This document shows positions 39,341 through 48,254 of a DNA stretch of 64,000 nucleotides, piece after piece (position 1 is the stretch's first letter; every line of letters begins with the position of its first letter). Source of the DNA: Rahnella ecdela (GTDB lineage: Bacteria; Pseudomonadota; Gammaproteobacteria; Enterobacterales; Enterobacteriaceae); assembly GCF_019049625.1 (NCBI RefSeq), contig NZ_JAFMOY010000132.1, positions 248,001-312,000 on the forward strand, written 5' to 3'. The position numbers were made by a program, and so were the translations under genes. The notes under the pieces were generated by a model. The model did no database searches, was not told the origin of the DNA, and saw only the letters and a program-made list of their open reading frames with translations.

Positions 39341-40390
39341 ATGACCGCAACACCGCAAGTTTTGAAAATCCGCCGCCCAGATGACTGGCATATTCACCTT
39401 CGTGACGATGAAATGCTCAGCACGGTGTTACCTTTCACCAGTGAAGTCTTTGGTCGTGCGATTGTCATGCCGAACCTGACGCCGCCGGTGACCACTGTCG
39501 CCGCAGCAATAGCGTATCGTGAACGTATTATGGCCGCGCTGCCTGCCGGACATAAATTCACCCCTCTGATGACCTGCTATCTGACCGACTCTCTGGATCC
39601 GGAAGAAATTGCCCGCGGGTTTGAGCAAGGCGTTTTCACTGCTGCAAAACTGTATCCGGCCAACGCGACCACAAACTCCCAGCACGGGGTTTCGGATGTC
39701 AAAACGATTTACCCGGTGCTCGAGCGCATGCAAAAAATCGGCATGCCTTTGCTTATCCACGGCGAAGTGACTCACAGCCATGTTGATATTTTCGATCGCG
39801 AAGCCCGTTTCATTGATGAAGTGATGGATCCGGTTCGTCGTCAGTTTCCTGAGCTGAAAATTGTATTCGAGCACATTACGACCAGAGAAGCAGCGCAGTA
39901 TGTTCTGGCTGGTAATCAGTATCTGGGCGCCACCATTACGCCACAGCATCTGATGTTTAACCGCAACCACATGCTGGTGGGCGGCGTTCGCCCCCACCTA
40001 TTCTGTCTTCCGATCCTCAAACGTAACGTTCATCAGGAAGCCCTGCGTGAAGTCATCGCCAGTGGCGCTGACCGTTTCTTCCTCGGCACGGATTCCGCAC
40101 CACACACCAAAGGTCGTAAAGAATCGAGCTGTGGCTGTGCGGGTTGCTTTAATGCACCTCTGGCACTGTCCGCTTATGCCACTGTCTTCGAAGAAATGAA
40201 TGCCCTTCAACACTTTGAAGCGTTCTGCTCCCTGAATGGCCCGCGTTTCTACGGTTTGCCGCTCAATGAAGATTTCATCGAACTGACGCGTACGCCAGTG
40301 ACTCAGCCGGAAGAGATTGCTTTGGGTGAAGAATCTGTTGTGCCATTCCTCGCAGGGCAAACCCTGAACTGGAAAGTAACCTCGTTCTGA
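39341..40390 (+). CDS. pyrC: Dihydroorotase PyrC
   Basis: PyrC closes carbamoyl-aspartate to dihydroorotate in pyrimidine synthesis. The 349 residues of this binuclear zinc amidohydrolase show the HLH metal site in [12 protein letters not shown], the carboxylated Lys in [15 protein letters not shown], His in HGEVTH and FEHITT, and Asp in [15 protein letters not shown]. The start [16 protein letters not shown] matches the family; 20 in-frame codons upstream do not. GGAG lies about 9 nt before the ATG. Confidence 0.98.
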   Translation: MTATPQVLKIRRPDDWHIHLRDDEMLSTVLPFTSEVFGRAIVMPNLTPPVTTVAAAIAYRERIMAALPAGHKFTPLMTCYLTDSLDPEEIARGFEQGVFTAAKLYPANATTNSQHGVSDVKTIYPVLERMQKIGMPLLIHGEVTHSHVDIFDREARFIDEVMDPVRRQFPELKIVFEHITTREAAQYVLAGNQYLGATITPQHLMFNRNHMLVGGVRPHLFCLPILKRNVHQEALREVIASGADRFFLGTDSAPHTKGRKESSCGCAGCFNAPLALSAYATVFEEMNALQHFEAFCSLNGPRFYGLPLNEDFIELTRTPVTQPEEIALGEESVVPFLAGQTLNWKVTSF

Positions 40391-40433
40391 TTACGATTTC
40401 TCAATACAGTGGCTTGCGCTGAACATGATTTGA

Positions 40434-40449
40434 CTGTATAAATATACAG
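40434..40449 (+). promoter_or_regulatory. LexA operator of dinI
   Basis: CTGTATAAATATACAG is a full match to the SOS box pattern CTG-TA-rich-CAG, 22 bp upstream of the dinI start. It makes dinI a LexA-repressed, DNA-damage-induced gene, as in E. coli. Confidence 0.93.
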
Positions 40450-40471
40450 TCAAATCTATTCAGGAGGTCCT

Positions 40472-40726
40472 ATGCGTGTTGAAGTCACAATCGATAAAAC
40501 CAAGCCTCTGCCTGTTGGCGCGCTGGACGCGTTATCCGGTGAATTGAGTAAAAGAATTAACAAACAGTTTTCCGACCGCGAAAATAAAGTTCAGGTTCGT
40601 TATGCCGGAGCAAATAGCCTGTCTGTATTGGGCGGAGCCAAAACTGATCGCGATCTCATCGAAGAAATTTTGCAGGAAACCTGGGAAAGTGCTGATGACT
40701 GGTTTTCAAATCAGAACGATGAGTAA
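40472..40726 (+). CDS. dinI: DNA damage-inducible protein DinI
   Basis: DinI binds RecA filaments and moderates SOS activities such as UmuD cleavage. The 84 residues begin MRVEVTIDKTKPLPVGALDALSGEL and end in the acidic C-terminal helix EILQETWESADDWF that contacts RecA. AGGAGG lies 5 nt upstream of the ATG and a LexA box lies immediately upstream. It follows pyrC as in E. coli. Confidence 0.97.
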   Translation: MRVEVTIDKTKPLPVGALDALSGELSKRINKQFSDRENKVQVRYAGANSLSVLGGAKTDRDLIEEILQETWESADDWFSNQNDE

Positions 40727-41072
40727 CGTTATGAAATTTCAGCAAACCTATTCATTTTCGATACCCTATTTATAATAATCAGGTTTATTAAAACCACGCC
40801 GCAAGGCTATTTATGTATTTCACCGGGCGTCGCAGTCCGGTTTTTTATTCCATTGGGATGCATAAAACACACTTCCCCGAAAAAATAATTTTGGTTAATC
40901 TTCGGACTATTCTGCTGAAGAATTAATCGACACAAATTATTTACAATTAAATACTCTCAAATCTCACCATAAAACGATTTAACTGTTTATACTGAAATAG
41001 CTCACCTGATAATGAGCCGCATTGATCCTCAGATAGTCACTCACGTTAGTCACTACAATATAAGGGGTCTAT
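40727..41072. other. Intergenic region dinI-bssS with a terminator-like hairpin
   Basis: These 346 AT-rich bases contain a hairpin at 40822-40841 (ACCGG/CCGGT extended by a G-T pair, 8-nt loop) followed by TTTTTTATT. It lies about 100 bp past dinI. It may end dinI or a short independent RNA. The rest holds the bssS leader, with TATACT at 40988-40993 as a possible -10. Confidence 0.45.
40820..40847 (+). terminator. Terminator-like hairpin downstream of dinI
   Basis: The stem ACCGGG/TCCGGT (one wobble) with an 8-nt loop is followed by TTTTTTATT. Confidence 0.7.
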
Positions 41073-41327
41073 ATGGACAGAAATGATGAAGTTATTCAGA
41101 CACACCCGCTTGTTGGTTGGGATATCAGTACCGTCGACTCTTATGACGCCATGATGATACGTCTTCATTACCTGTCTTCAAAAGACCAGACACCCGAGGA
41201 TGCTCAGGTAGACAGAACCTTGTGGTTAACTACCGATGTTGCCCGGCAACTGATTAACATTCTCGAAGCCGGCATTGAAAAGATAGAATCTAACGAGTAC
41301 GAATACAGTGATCACCGAAAACATTGA
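41073..41327 (+). CDS. bssS: Biofilm regulator BssS
   Basis: BssS is a small protein that influences biofilm formation and indole/AI-2 responses in E. coli through an unknown mechanism. The 84 residues contain NDEVIQTHPLVGWDISTVDS and LWLTTDVARQLINILEAGI, which closely match E. coli BssS. TAAGGGG precedes the ATG. It lies between dinI and solA, the E. coli order. Confidence 0.95.
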   Translation: MDRNDEVIQTHPLVGWDISTVDSYDAMMIRLHYLSSKDQTPEDAQVDRTLWLTTDVARQLINILEAGIEKIESNEYEYSDHRKH

Positions 41328-41345
41328 TTTTTATCTGCCAGCCTG

Positions 41346-41378
41346 AGGCACCAGCGATTTCATCCTGGTGCCTTTTTC
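41346..41378 (+). terminator. bssS terminator
   Basis: A 9-bp stem AGGCACCAG/CTGGTGCCT with a 10-nt loop is followed by TTTTTC. It lies 19 bp past the bssS stop. Confidence 0.87.
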
Positions 41379-41469
41379 TTTGCCCCTGCTCTGCTTGCCA
41401 TTACCGCCGTAAACTCTCTATCATGCCTGTAGCCTATTTGTTAAAAACTCACCTCAGGAATTTTTAAAT

Positions 41470-42585
41470 ATGGATTACGACCTCATCATCGTCGGCAGTG
41501 GTTCTGTCGGTTCAGCTGCTGGCTATTACGCCACCCGTGCCGGATTGAAGGTGCTGATGATAGACAGTTCAATGCCGCCCCATCAGGCAGGCAGCCATCA
41601 CGGTGAAACCCGCCTGATCCGCCACGCTTACGGCGAAGGTGCGCGATATGTTCCTATGCTGCTCCGGGCACAAACGCTCTGGAATGAACTGGCAGAACTG
41701 AGCGGCGATAATGTTTTTCATCGCAGCGGGGTGCTTAACATTGGCCCTGAAAATTCAGAATTCATCGGCAATGTAAAACACAGCGCAGAAACCTATCATC
41801 TGAACACACAGAACATGAGCGCCGCCGAAATCCGCGCGAAATGGCCCCTGTTCACCCTGCCTGATGGTTATTCCGGTGTGTTTGAGCCAGATTCCGGGTA
41901 TTTGCAAAGTGAAATGGCCGTCACCGCGTATATCCGCCTCGCACGCGAAGCCGGCTGTGCGCAGCTGTTTAACTGCCCTGTTGAAAATATTGAGTGGCAC
42001 GAGGACAGCGTTGAGGTTACTACGGTAGACGGTATTTACAGCGCAGCAAAATTGCTGGTTTCAGCGGGTACCTGGGTCACTAAAATCCTGCCTGAATTAC
42101 CGGTTAAGCCTCTGCGTAAAGTTTTCGCCTGGTTTCATGCTGATGGCCGCTACAGTGAGGAAAACCATTTCCCTGCATTCACGCTTGAGACGCAGCAAGG
42201 CGACCAATATTACGGTTTCCCGTCAGTCAAAGACGCACTGAAGCTCGGAAAACACAACGGCGGTCAGTGGATCACTGAACCAGAGGAGCGTTCTCCTTTC
42301 GGCAAAATCAGTCAGGATGGCAGCGAATCCTTCAATTTCTTCCGTCATTTCCTGCCAGGAGTTGGCGTCAGTCTGCGCGGTGCATCATGCACTTACGACA
42401 TGACTGAGGATGAAGACTTCATTATTGATACGCTGCCTGGCCGTGAAAATACACTGGTTATTTCAGGGTTAAGTGGTCACGGATTTAAATTTGCCAGCGT
42501 ATTAGGTGAAATAGTTACTCACTTCGCTAACAATCATCCTATTCCTTTTGATCTGAAACCCTTTTCTCTCTCAAGATTCAGTTAA
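41470..42585 (+). CDS. solA: N-methyl-L-tryptophan oxidase SolA
   Basis: SolA is a flavoprotein of the monomeric sarcosine oxidase family that demethylates N-methyl amino acids oxidatively. The 371 residues begin [21 protein letters not shown] (FAD-binding fold). [17 protein letters not shown] lies near the active site, and [20 protein letters not shown] carries the Cys that binds FAD covalently in relatives. Length matches E. coli SolA. Confidence 0.96.
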   Translation: MDYDLIIVGSGSVGSAAGYYATRAGLKVLMIDSSMPPHQAGSHHGETRLIRHAYGEGARYVPMLLRAQTLWNELAELSGDNVFHRSGVLNIGPENSEFIGNVKHSAETYHLNTQNMSAAEIRAKWPLFTLPDGYSGVFEPDSGYLQSEMAVTAYIRLAREAGCAQLFNCPVENIEWHEDSVEVTTVDGIYSAAKLLVSAGTWVTKILPELPVKPLRKVFAWFHADGRYSEENHFPAFTLETQQGDQYYGFPSVKDALKLGKHNGGQWITEPEERSPFGKISQDGSESFNFFRHFLPGVGVSLRGASCTYDMTEDEDFIIDTLPGRENTLVISGLSGHGFKFASVLGEIVTHFANNHPIPFDLKPFSLSRFS

Positions 42586-42598
42586 TGTAAAAATGTTT

Positions 42599-42627
42599 CA
42601 ACCATCGTTAATATTTAACGATGGTTG
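42599..42627 (+). terminator. Perfect inverted repeat downstream of solA, probable terminator
   Basis: Arms CAACCATCGTTAA and TTAACGATGGTTG form a perfect 13-bp repeat with a 3-nt spacer, beginning 13 bp past the solA stop. The following TCATTATATTT is only moderately T-rich. It could also be a protein-binding palindrome. Confidence 0.6.
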
Positions 42628-42641
42628 TCATTATATTTCTG

Positions 42642-42722
42642 TAAGAATTATTTCTAATTTCGCTTTGAACGAGATCAATAGTCTGGTATTTCCGAATTGA
42701 CAGCATTATAGGAAAAAATCTA
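42642..42722 (+). promoter_or_regulatory. Candidate Rcs-type boxes upstream of the RcsA-like gene
   Basis: TAAGAATTATTTCTA (42642-42656) resembles the RcsAB box TAAGAATATTCCTA with one extra base. TAGGAAAAAATCTA (42709-42722) is a second imperfect palindrome of similar type. Autoregulation through such a box is known for rcsA. The match is suggestive only. Confidence 0.35.
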
Positions 42723-42787
42723 TGCTAGCCACAGAAATCACAGGAGTGGTTTCCATCGCGTAATGACACGCATGACAAGGACGTGAA

Positions 42788-43456
42788 ATGAAAATCTCAA
42801 TTATTGAACCCTGTGGCTTTACCCGATTAGGAATTTTCTCTTATCTGGTTGAGAATAATAATCTCAACATTATTGATAGCGTGAATGTTTCTCAGGCATT
42901 AGATACAATTCCTGAATTCCAGCCAGACATTATTTTAGTCAATATGACAAAGTATTGTCACAATGCTGAATTATCTGAAGAATTAAAAAGCTTCTTTGAG
43001 CTGCGGCACTGCGCACGCATATACTGTTATATCGACGCGAATTATCCCGATTGTGATGCGCCAATACCGGTTACCCGCGAAGTTTTTATTCTCAACAAAC
43101 AGTCACTCACGTCATTATTACAAGGCATAGCTTTAGACCCGCAATCCTTTATGCCGGATAATAATTTCAAGATACCCAGAACCTTGTTCAGCGATCAGGA
43201 AATTCTGGTCATGAGTTACTGGATGTCGGAAATGCCTAACTACCGCATCGCCAGAAAACTGAATATCAGCAGCCGCACGGTGTATGTCCATAAGCGTCAT
43301 CTGGCGCAGAAAATAAAAGTTCGTAACCGTCTGGAATTCTGTTTCGTTTATAACCTCATCAAATATTTGTTCTGGCCAATTGATGATATTTCCGCGCCCC
43401 CCGTCAGTCGGCAGATTAAAGATGACCTTCAGCAGATTTATAAAATCCACAGTTAA
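42788..43456 (+). CDS. RcsA/BglJ-type LuxR-family transcriptional regulator with degenerate receiver domain
   Basis: This is a probable RcsB-partner type regulator. In its 222 residues, the N-terminus MKISIIEPCGFTRLGIFSYL parallels RcsA (CSYTRLGLTGYL). The receiver-like domain has Asn (ILVNM) where the phosphorylated Asp would be, so it is unlikely to be phosphorylated. The C-terminal helix-turn-helix (about 140-200) includes YRIARKLNISSRTVYVHKRHL and KIKVRNRLEF. AAGGACG precedes the ATG. The gene is AT-richer than its neighbours, absent from this place in E. coli, and stands alone. Target genes cannot be inferred; capsule, motility or the adjacent efflux genes are possibilities. Confidence 0.8.
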   Translation: MKISIIEPCGFTRLGIFSYLVENNNLNIIDSVNVSQALDTIPEFQPDIILVNMTKYCHNAELSEELKSFFELRHCARIYCYIDANYPDCDAPIPVTREVFILNKQSLTSLLQGIALDPQSFMPDNNFKIPRTLFSDQEILVMSYWMSEMPNYRIARKLNISSRTVYVHKRHLAQKIKVRNRLEFCFVYNLIKYLFWPIDDISAPPVSRQIKDDLQQIYKIHS

Positions 43457-43469
43457 GCCTGCATGACAA

Positions 43470-43505
43470 CCCAACACCCTGTTAAGTCAGTGTGTTGGGC
43501 GTTTT
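43470..43505 (+). terminator. Terminator after the RcsA-like gene
   Basis: An 8-bp stem CCCAACAC/GTGTTGGG with a 14-nt loop is followed by CGTTTT, just beyond the stop codon. Confidence 0.75.
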
Positions 43506-43631
43506 ACCCACACTATTTCCCCGTGTCAAAATCCGTGTTTTCCCGTTCATTCCAAAGGCCCGTTGCACTCTGCCTGAAGAGGGATACAATAAACTCAACG
43601 TTAGCAGACTAATTTTGAGTGGCCTCACAAT

Positions 43632-44090
43632 ATGACTCAATCAACATTTGACGAAGCAACTCCGGCGGTGATCACCGAAACATTGCTGTCGGTGATCCGG
43701 CTGATGCGTAAACAGGTTGATGCCGCAATGTCGGCTCAGGGGCTTTCTCTGGCACGCGAAAAACTACTGACGGCGATTGCCCTGGAAGGTACCTGTCGTC
43801 CGGCGGAGCTGGCGATTGTTCTCCAGCAATCTCCCCGAACGATTACAGACGCGATAGATGCGATGGACAGAGATGGTTTACTGGTGCGTCGTCGTCATCC
43901 CACCGACCGCCGTTCGCAGTTGCTTGAGCTGACTGAAGCAGGTAAACAGGCACTGGCGCAGGTAAAAAAACCCAAGCAGGAAGCCATCGACAGATTGTTT
44001 GACGGGCTTGATCCCACAGCCCGTCAGCAGTTACTGATATCGCTGCAAAGTATCGAAACCCTGGCGCAGCGGATAGAAGAGCAAAACTGA
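43632..44090 (+). CDS. MarR-family transcriptional regulator
   Basis: The 152 residues have the winged-helix MarR fold: a dimerisation helix, then LAIVLQQSPRTITDAIDAMDRDGLLVRRRHPTDRRSQLLELTEAG (as adjoining segments), with the DRR of the wing. Such proteins usually repress nearby drug-export genes and release on ligand binding. It converges on the RND operon, with stop codons 2 bp apart and no terminator between, so transcripts would overlap. The efflux operon is the most likely target by proximity. Its operator was not identified. Confidence 0.88.
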   Translation: MTQSTFDEATPAVITETLLSVIRLMRKQVDAAMSAQGLSLAREKLLTAIALEGTCRPAELAIVLQQSPRTITDAIDAMDRDGLLVRRRHPTDRRSQLLELTEAGKQALAQVKKPKQEAIDRLFDGLDPTARQQLLISLQSIETLAQRIEEQN

Positions 44091-44092
44091 AT

Positions 44093-45118
44093 TTAACGTT
44101 TCAGCGGTCCGTCGCCCAGCAGGACTGCAATTTTGTGGCCAGCGGCGGTCGGTTCCAGTGCGATTTTCAGCACAATGGTCAACGGCACTGATAACAACAT
44201 CCCTACAGGCCCCATCAGCCATCCCCAAAAAATCAACGAGACAAACACCACTAATGTTGAAAGTCCAAGCCCCCGGCCCAGAATTTTCGGGTCAATAATA
44301 CTGCCAAACAGCAGGTTAATCAGGATATATCCGCCGGTCAGAATCAGACCGTCGCTGACGCCATTGAACAAAAATGCCTGAATGATGGGCGGAATTGCCG
44401 CGATAAAAGAACCAATGTTGGGAATATAATTGAGTGCAAAAGCCAGCATCCCCCAGAGAAAGGCAAACCGGATCCCCATTACCGCCAGCAGTGCCCACAC
44501 CGCCAGCCCGGTCACGACGCTAATCAACGTTTTGATCACCAGATAACGCGTCACGCTGTCGAGCGCACGCTGAACATTCGCCATGCCCTTGCCCGGGTCT
44601 TCGGACATCTGCTGCACTTTATAAGGCAGTTGCGGAACCTCAAGCAGCATAAAGGCAACGGTCATCAGCAATAAAAATAAACCCGCCATCGCATTCGACA
44701 AATAGCTGATGAGCTTACTGACCAGATTGAGCATCACCGCCGGGTCAATATATCCGGCCAGCTGTTCGGGCGTTAATGAAAGCTCTGACCAGTGAAACCA
44801 GGTATCAATTTCGACCAGTTTGACGGCAATCAACCCGCGGTACTGCGGCAACGTGCGGGCAAACTCATTCAGGGTCATCAGCAGCTTGGTGGTCAGGAAA
44901 ACCATCAGGCATACCGCGAGAGTCGCGACCAGTAAAACAGCGAGTGCCCGTGGCACCCGCCATTTTCCCAGTAAGACAATCAGCGGATTGAGCACAAAAG
45001 CCAGAAACAGCGCCAGAATAAATGGCACGATGATATCTGCTGCCGATTTGATGCCTGCAAATATCACCACCAGCATCGCCATCATCACGACGATCCTCAG
45101 GCCCTGAGTTGTCACCAT
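44093..45118 (-). CDS. AI-2E family transporter, TqsA-like
   Basis: This is a multi-pass membrane protein. The 341 residues form about eight helices with family hallmarks ADIIVPFILALFLAFVLNP, AFALNYIPNIGSFIAAIPP and GRGLGLSTLVVFVSLIFWGW. It closely resembles E. coli TqsA, reported to export the signal AI-2. The ATG at 45118 is used; a TTG four codons earlier (45130) has a better ribosome site (AGGGAG) and may be the true start. It begins 31 bp after the RND gene stop, so it is probably the third gene of that operon, an unusual pairing. Confidence 0.87.
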   Translation of the reverse strand: MVTTQGLRIVVMMAMLVVIFAGIKSAADIIVPFILALFLAFVLNPLIVLLGKWRVPRALAVLLVATLAVCLMVFLTTKLLMTLNEFARTLPQYRGLIAVKLVEIDTWFHWSELSLTPEQLAGYIDPAVMLNLVSKLISYLSNAMAGLFLLLMTVAFMLLEVPQLPYKVQQMSEDPGKGMANVQRALDSVTRYLVIKTLISVVTGLAVWALLAVMGIRFAFLWGMLAFALNYIPNIGSFIAAIPPIIQAFLFNGVSDGLILTGGYILINLLFGSIIDPKILGRGLGLSTLVVFVSLIFWGWLMGPVGMLLSVPLTIVLKIALEPTAAGHKIAVLLGDGPLKR

Positions 45119-45149
45119 TGTCTTACGCAAATTCCTCTCCCTTATGCCA

Positions 45150-48100
45150 TTAACGGGATTTCGCCCACTCACGTAAACGCTGGATATGAACATACAGCGC
45201 GGGGATAAACAGGATGCCTGCCGTAGTGGACAACAACATTCCGCTAAACACTGTGACACCGATAATATGACGGCTCATGGCTCCCGCCCCCGACGCCACC
45301 ACCAGAGGTAATACGCCAAGAATGAAGGAGATGGCTGTCATCATAACGGCACGGAAACGCTGTTTCGCCCCTTCCTGCGCGGATTCGCGGACAGTTGCCC
45401 CCTCTTCCCTGCGCGCTTTCGAGAACTCGACGATCAGAATGGCGTTTTTCGCGGCCAGTCCGATGAGCAACACCATGCCAATTTGAGCATAGACATCGTT
45501 ACTTAATCCCGCTAAATGCAGACCGCCGATAGCGCCAAAGACCGCAAAAATAACCGAAATCATGACCACCAGCGGAATGCTCCAGCTTTCGTATTGCGCC
45601 ACCAGGAACAGATAGGCAAAAAGAAGTGCGGCGGCATAGATAAGGATTGCCTGCCCTCCCGCCTGAATTTCCTGCAACGACATTCCGCTCCACTCATAGC
45701 CATATCCTGCCGGTAACTTTTCGCTGAGGATATTTTCCATCTGCGCCATCGCCTCGCCCGAACTAACGCCCGGCGCCGCCGAACCGCTCACGGCCAGCGA
45801 CGGAAACTGGTTGTACTGCGTGATGAATGGCGCGCCCAGTGACGGCGTAAGTTTCACCATTTTACCCAGGCTGACCAGAGAACCGTTACCACTGCGCACG
45901 GTCAGAGTTGAAATCTGGTCGGCGCGCTGACGATCTTCCATTTCATTTTGCATCTGCACGTTAAACAGACGGTTATTCATGATGAAGTCACTGACATTCA
46001 CGCCGCCGAGTGACGTCTGTAATGTAGAGAAAATCCGGCCAACCGGCACCTGTAGCATTGCGGCGCGGTCACGATCCACACTTAACGCAATTTCCGGCAC
46101 TGAGGCGCTGAACGTGGTGAAGACACGGCTTAGTTGCGGATTTTGATTGGCAGTCTGGATTATCGAACGACCAATTTCTGCCAGTTCCTGCGGGGATTGT
46201 CCCTGCAATGCCTGAAGGCGTAAGTCCAGTCCGGAAGCGGTTCCCAGCCCGGAAATAGCGGGCGGATTTATCGCCATAATCATCGCGGAAGGAATACCCG
46301 CCATTGCCGGTTGCAGTCGTCCGATCACCTGTTCTACCGCGTTGCGCTCGCCCCAGGGTTTGAGCAATACAATACCGAAGGCGGTATTAGGCGCACTGCC
46401 GCCACTCATCAGGCTGAAACCACTAATGGCGATCACATCTTCGACCGCCGGGTCTTTTTCAAGAAGGATCTGCATCTGGCTCAATACTGCATCAGTGCGG
46501 TTAAGCGACGCACCATCAGGCAACTGCACATTTACGAAGAAGTAGCCCTGATCTTCATCCGGCAGAAATGATTTTGGCAGGCTGTTGTAGCCCCACACGC
46601 ACGCACCGGCGATCACCAGCACTGTCACCACGCTGGTAAGCGCATGTTTACTCAGACCCGCAGTGGCGCTGACATACACATCACGCACGCTGTCGAGCCC
46701 CTGATTAAAGAGGTAGAAAATACGGGCAGGTTTCTCCGGGCGAGATTTTAGCAGCGTCGCGCACAGCGCGGGTGTGAGCGTCAGCGCATTGATACTGGAA
46801 AGCACCACAGCGGCCGAAAGTGTTACGGCAAACTGGCGATACAGAGCACCGGTAATGCCCGGCAAAACCGCAATCGGGACAAAGACCGCCAGCAGTACCA
46901 CCGTCGTCGCAATCACCGGGCCGGCAATTTGCTTCAGGGCTTTGCGGGTGGCGGCAACACGACCGAGTGACGGGTCTTCCATCATCAGACGTTCGACATT
47001 TTCAACCACCACAATGGCATCATCGACCACCACCGTCAGCGCCAGAATAATGGCGAACAGACTCAAGGTATTGGCGGAGTAACCAAAGGCGTAGAGCACG
47101 GCGAACGTGCCGAGTAAAGAAACCGGAATGGTCAGTGCGACGATGAATGTCGCCCGCAAGCTTTGCAGGAAAAGGTAAACAATTGTCAGAACAACGATGA
47201 AAGTCAGCACCAGTGAAACCGCGATTTCATCAAGCGTTGCGCTGACAAAACGGGTCGAGTCGAATTTGATTTCATAGGTGAGGTCGTCAGGAAAATTACG
47301 TGACTGACGCGACATTTCTTCGCGAACCGCATTCGCTACATTCAGCGCATTGGCTCCCGGCGCGGGATATACCGACAGGAACGCCGACGGCGTCTGGTTC
47401 AGCGTGGCATTCACCTGATAATCCTGCGCGCCCAGTTCAATGCGCGCGACATCGCGCAATCGTACCGTCCCGCCGTTGGCATTTTTGCGCACGATGATAT
47501 TGCCAAACTCCTCCGGCGAACTCAGACGTCCGGCACCGCTGATAGTCAGGGTTTGCTGCTGCATTAAAGGGCTAGGCGACGCACCAATCTGCCCGGCGGC
47601 GGCCTGCACATTTTGCTCACGAATGGCGGCGCTGATTTCGATACTGCTGACATCCAGCGCTTCCATTTTCCGCGGGTCCAGCCAGATACGCATACTGTAG
47701 TCGCGCGAACCGAAAACCCTGACATCACCCACGCCATCCTCACGCGCCAGTGCATCGCGCAGCTGAATGCTGGCAAAGTTACTGATAAATAATTTGTCGT
47801 GCGTATTTTCTGGGGAAAGCAGGCTGATCCCCATCAGAATATTGGACGCCTGTTTGCGCACAGATACACCGGTATTCAGCACTTCCGGCGGAAGCCGTGA
47901 GCTGACCTGAGAAATACGGTTTTGTACTTCTACGGCTGCGGTGTCCGGATCGGTGCCACTGGCAAAGGTAATGGTCAGCGTGTAGCTGCCGTTATTGCCG
48001 CTGTTCGACGACATATACAGCATATTACTGACGCCGTTGACCTGCGCTTCAATCGGCGCAGCGACAGATTCCGCCACATCGCGCGCACTGGCGCCCGGAT

Positions 48101-48245
48101 AGGTGGCACTGACTGACACCACCGGCGGCGTAATATCGGGATACTGCTCAACCGGGATAACCTTCAGTGCAACGGCACCAATCAGCGCTGTCACCAGCGC
48201 AATCACCACCGCAAAGCGGGGTCTTTTGATAAATTGCTGGAGCAT
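45150..48245 (-). CDS. RND efflux transporter, HAE1 (AcrB-like) family
   Basis: This is the proton-driven inner-membrane pump of a tripartite drug exporter. The 1031 residues show two homologous halves, each with a large periplasmic loop. TM4 contains VVDDAIVVVENVERLM with the paired Asp of the proton relay. TM10 contains GLAAKNAILIVEFSK with the conserved Lys. The N-terminus MLQQFIKRPRFAVVIALV is typical. No outer-membrane channel gene is nearby, so TolC is the likely partner. It starts 9 bp after the adaptor gene stop. Substrates cannot be predicted. Confidence 0.95.
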   Translation of the reverse strand: MLQQFIKRPRFAVVIALVTALIGAVALKVIPVEQYPDITPPVVSVSATYPGASARDVAESVAAPIEAQVNGVSNMLYMSSNSGNNGSYTLTITFASGTDPDTAAVEVQNRISQVSSRLPPEVLNTGVSVRKQASNILMGISLLSPENTHDKLFISNFASIQLRDALAREDGVGDVRVFGSRDYSMRIWLDPRKMEALDVSSIEISAAIREQNVQAAAGQIGASPSPLMQQQTLTISGAGRLSSPEEFGNIIVRKNANGGTVRLRDVARIELGAQDYQVNATLNQTPSAFLSVYPAPGANALNVANAVREEMSRQSRNFPDDLTYEIKFDSTRFVSATLDEIAVSLVLTFIVVLTIVYLFLQSLRATFIVALTIPVSLLGTFAVLYAFGYSANTLSLFAIILALTVVVDDAIVVVENVERLMMEDPSLGRVAATRKALKQIAGPVIATTVVLLAVFVPIAVLPGITGALYRQFAVTLSAAVVLSSINALTLTPALCATLLKSRPEKPARIFYLFNQGLDSVRDVYVSATAGLSKHALTSVVTVLVIAGACVWGYNSLPKSFLPDEDQGYFFVNVQLPDGASLNRTDAVLSQMQILLEKDPAVEDVIAISGFSLMSGGSAPNTAFGIVLLKPWGERNAVEQVIGRLQPAMAGIPSAMIMAINPPAISGLGTASGLDLRLQALQGQSPQELAEIGRSIIQTANQNPQLSRVFTTFSASVPEIALSVDRDRAAMLQVPVGRIFSTLQTSLGGVNVSDFIMNNRLFNVQMQNEMEDRQRADQISTLTVRSGNGSLVSLGKMVKLTPSLGAPFITQYNQFPSLAVSGSAAPGVSSGEAMAQMENILSEKLPAGYGYEWSGMSLQEIQAGGQAILIYAAALLFAYLFLVAQYESWSIPLVVMISVIFAVFGAIGGLHLAGLSNDVYAQIGMVLLIGLAAKNAILIVEFSKARREEGATVRESAQEGAKQRFRAVMMTAISFILGVLPLVVASGAGAMSRHIIGVTVFSGMLLSTTAGILFIPALYVHIQRLREWAKSR

Positions 48246-48254
48246 TGTTGTTCC

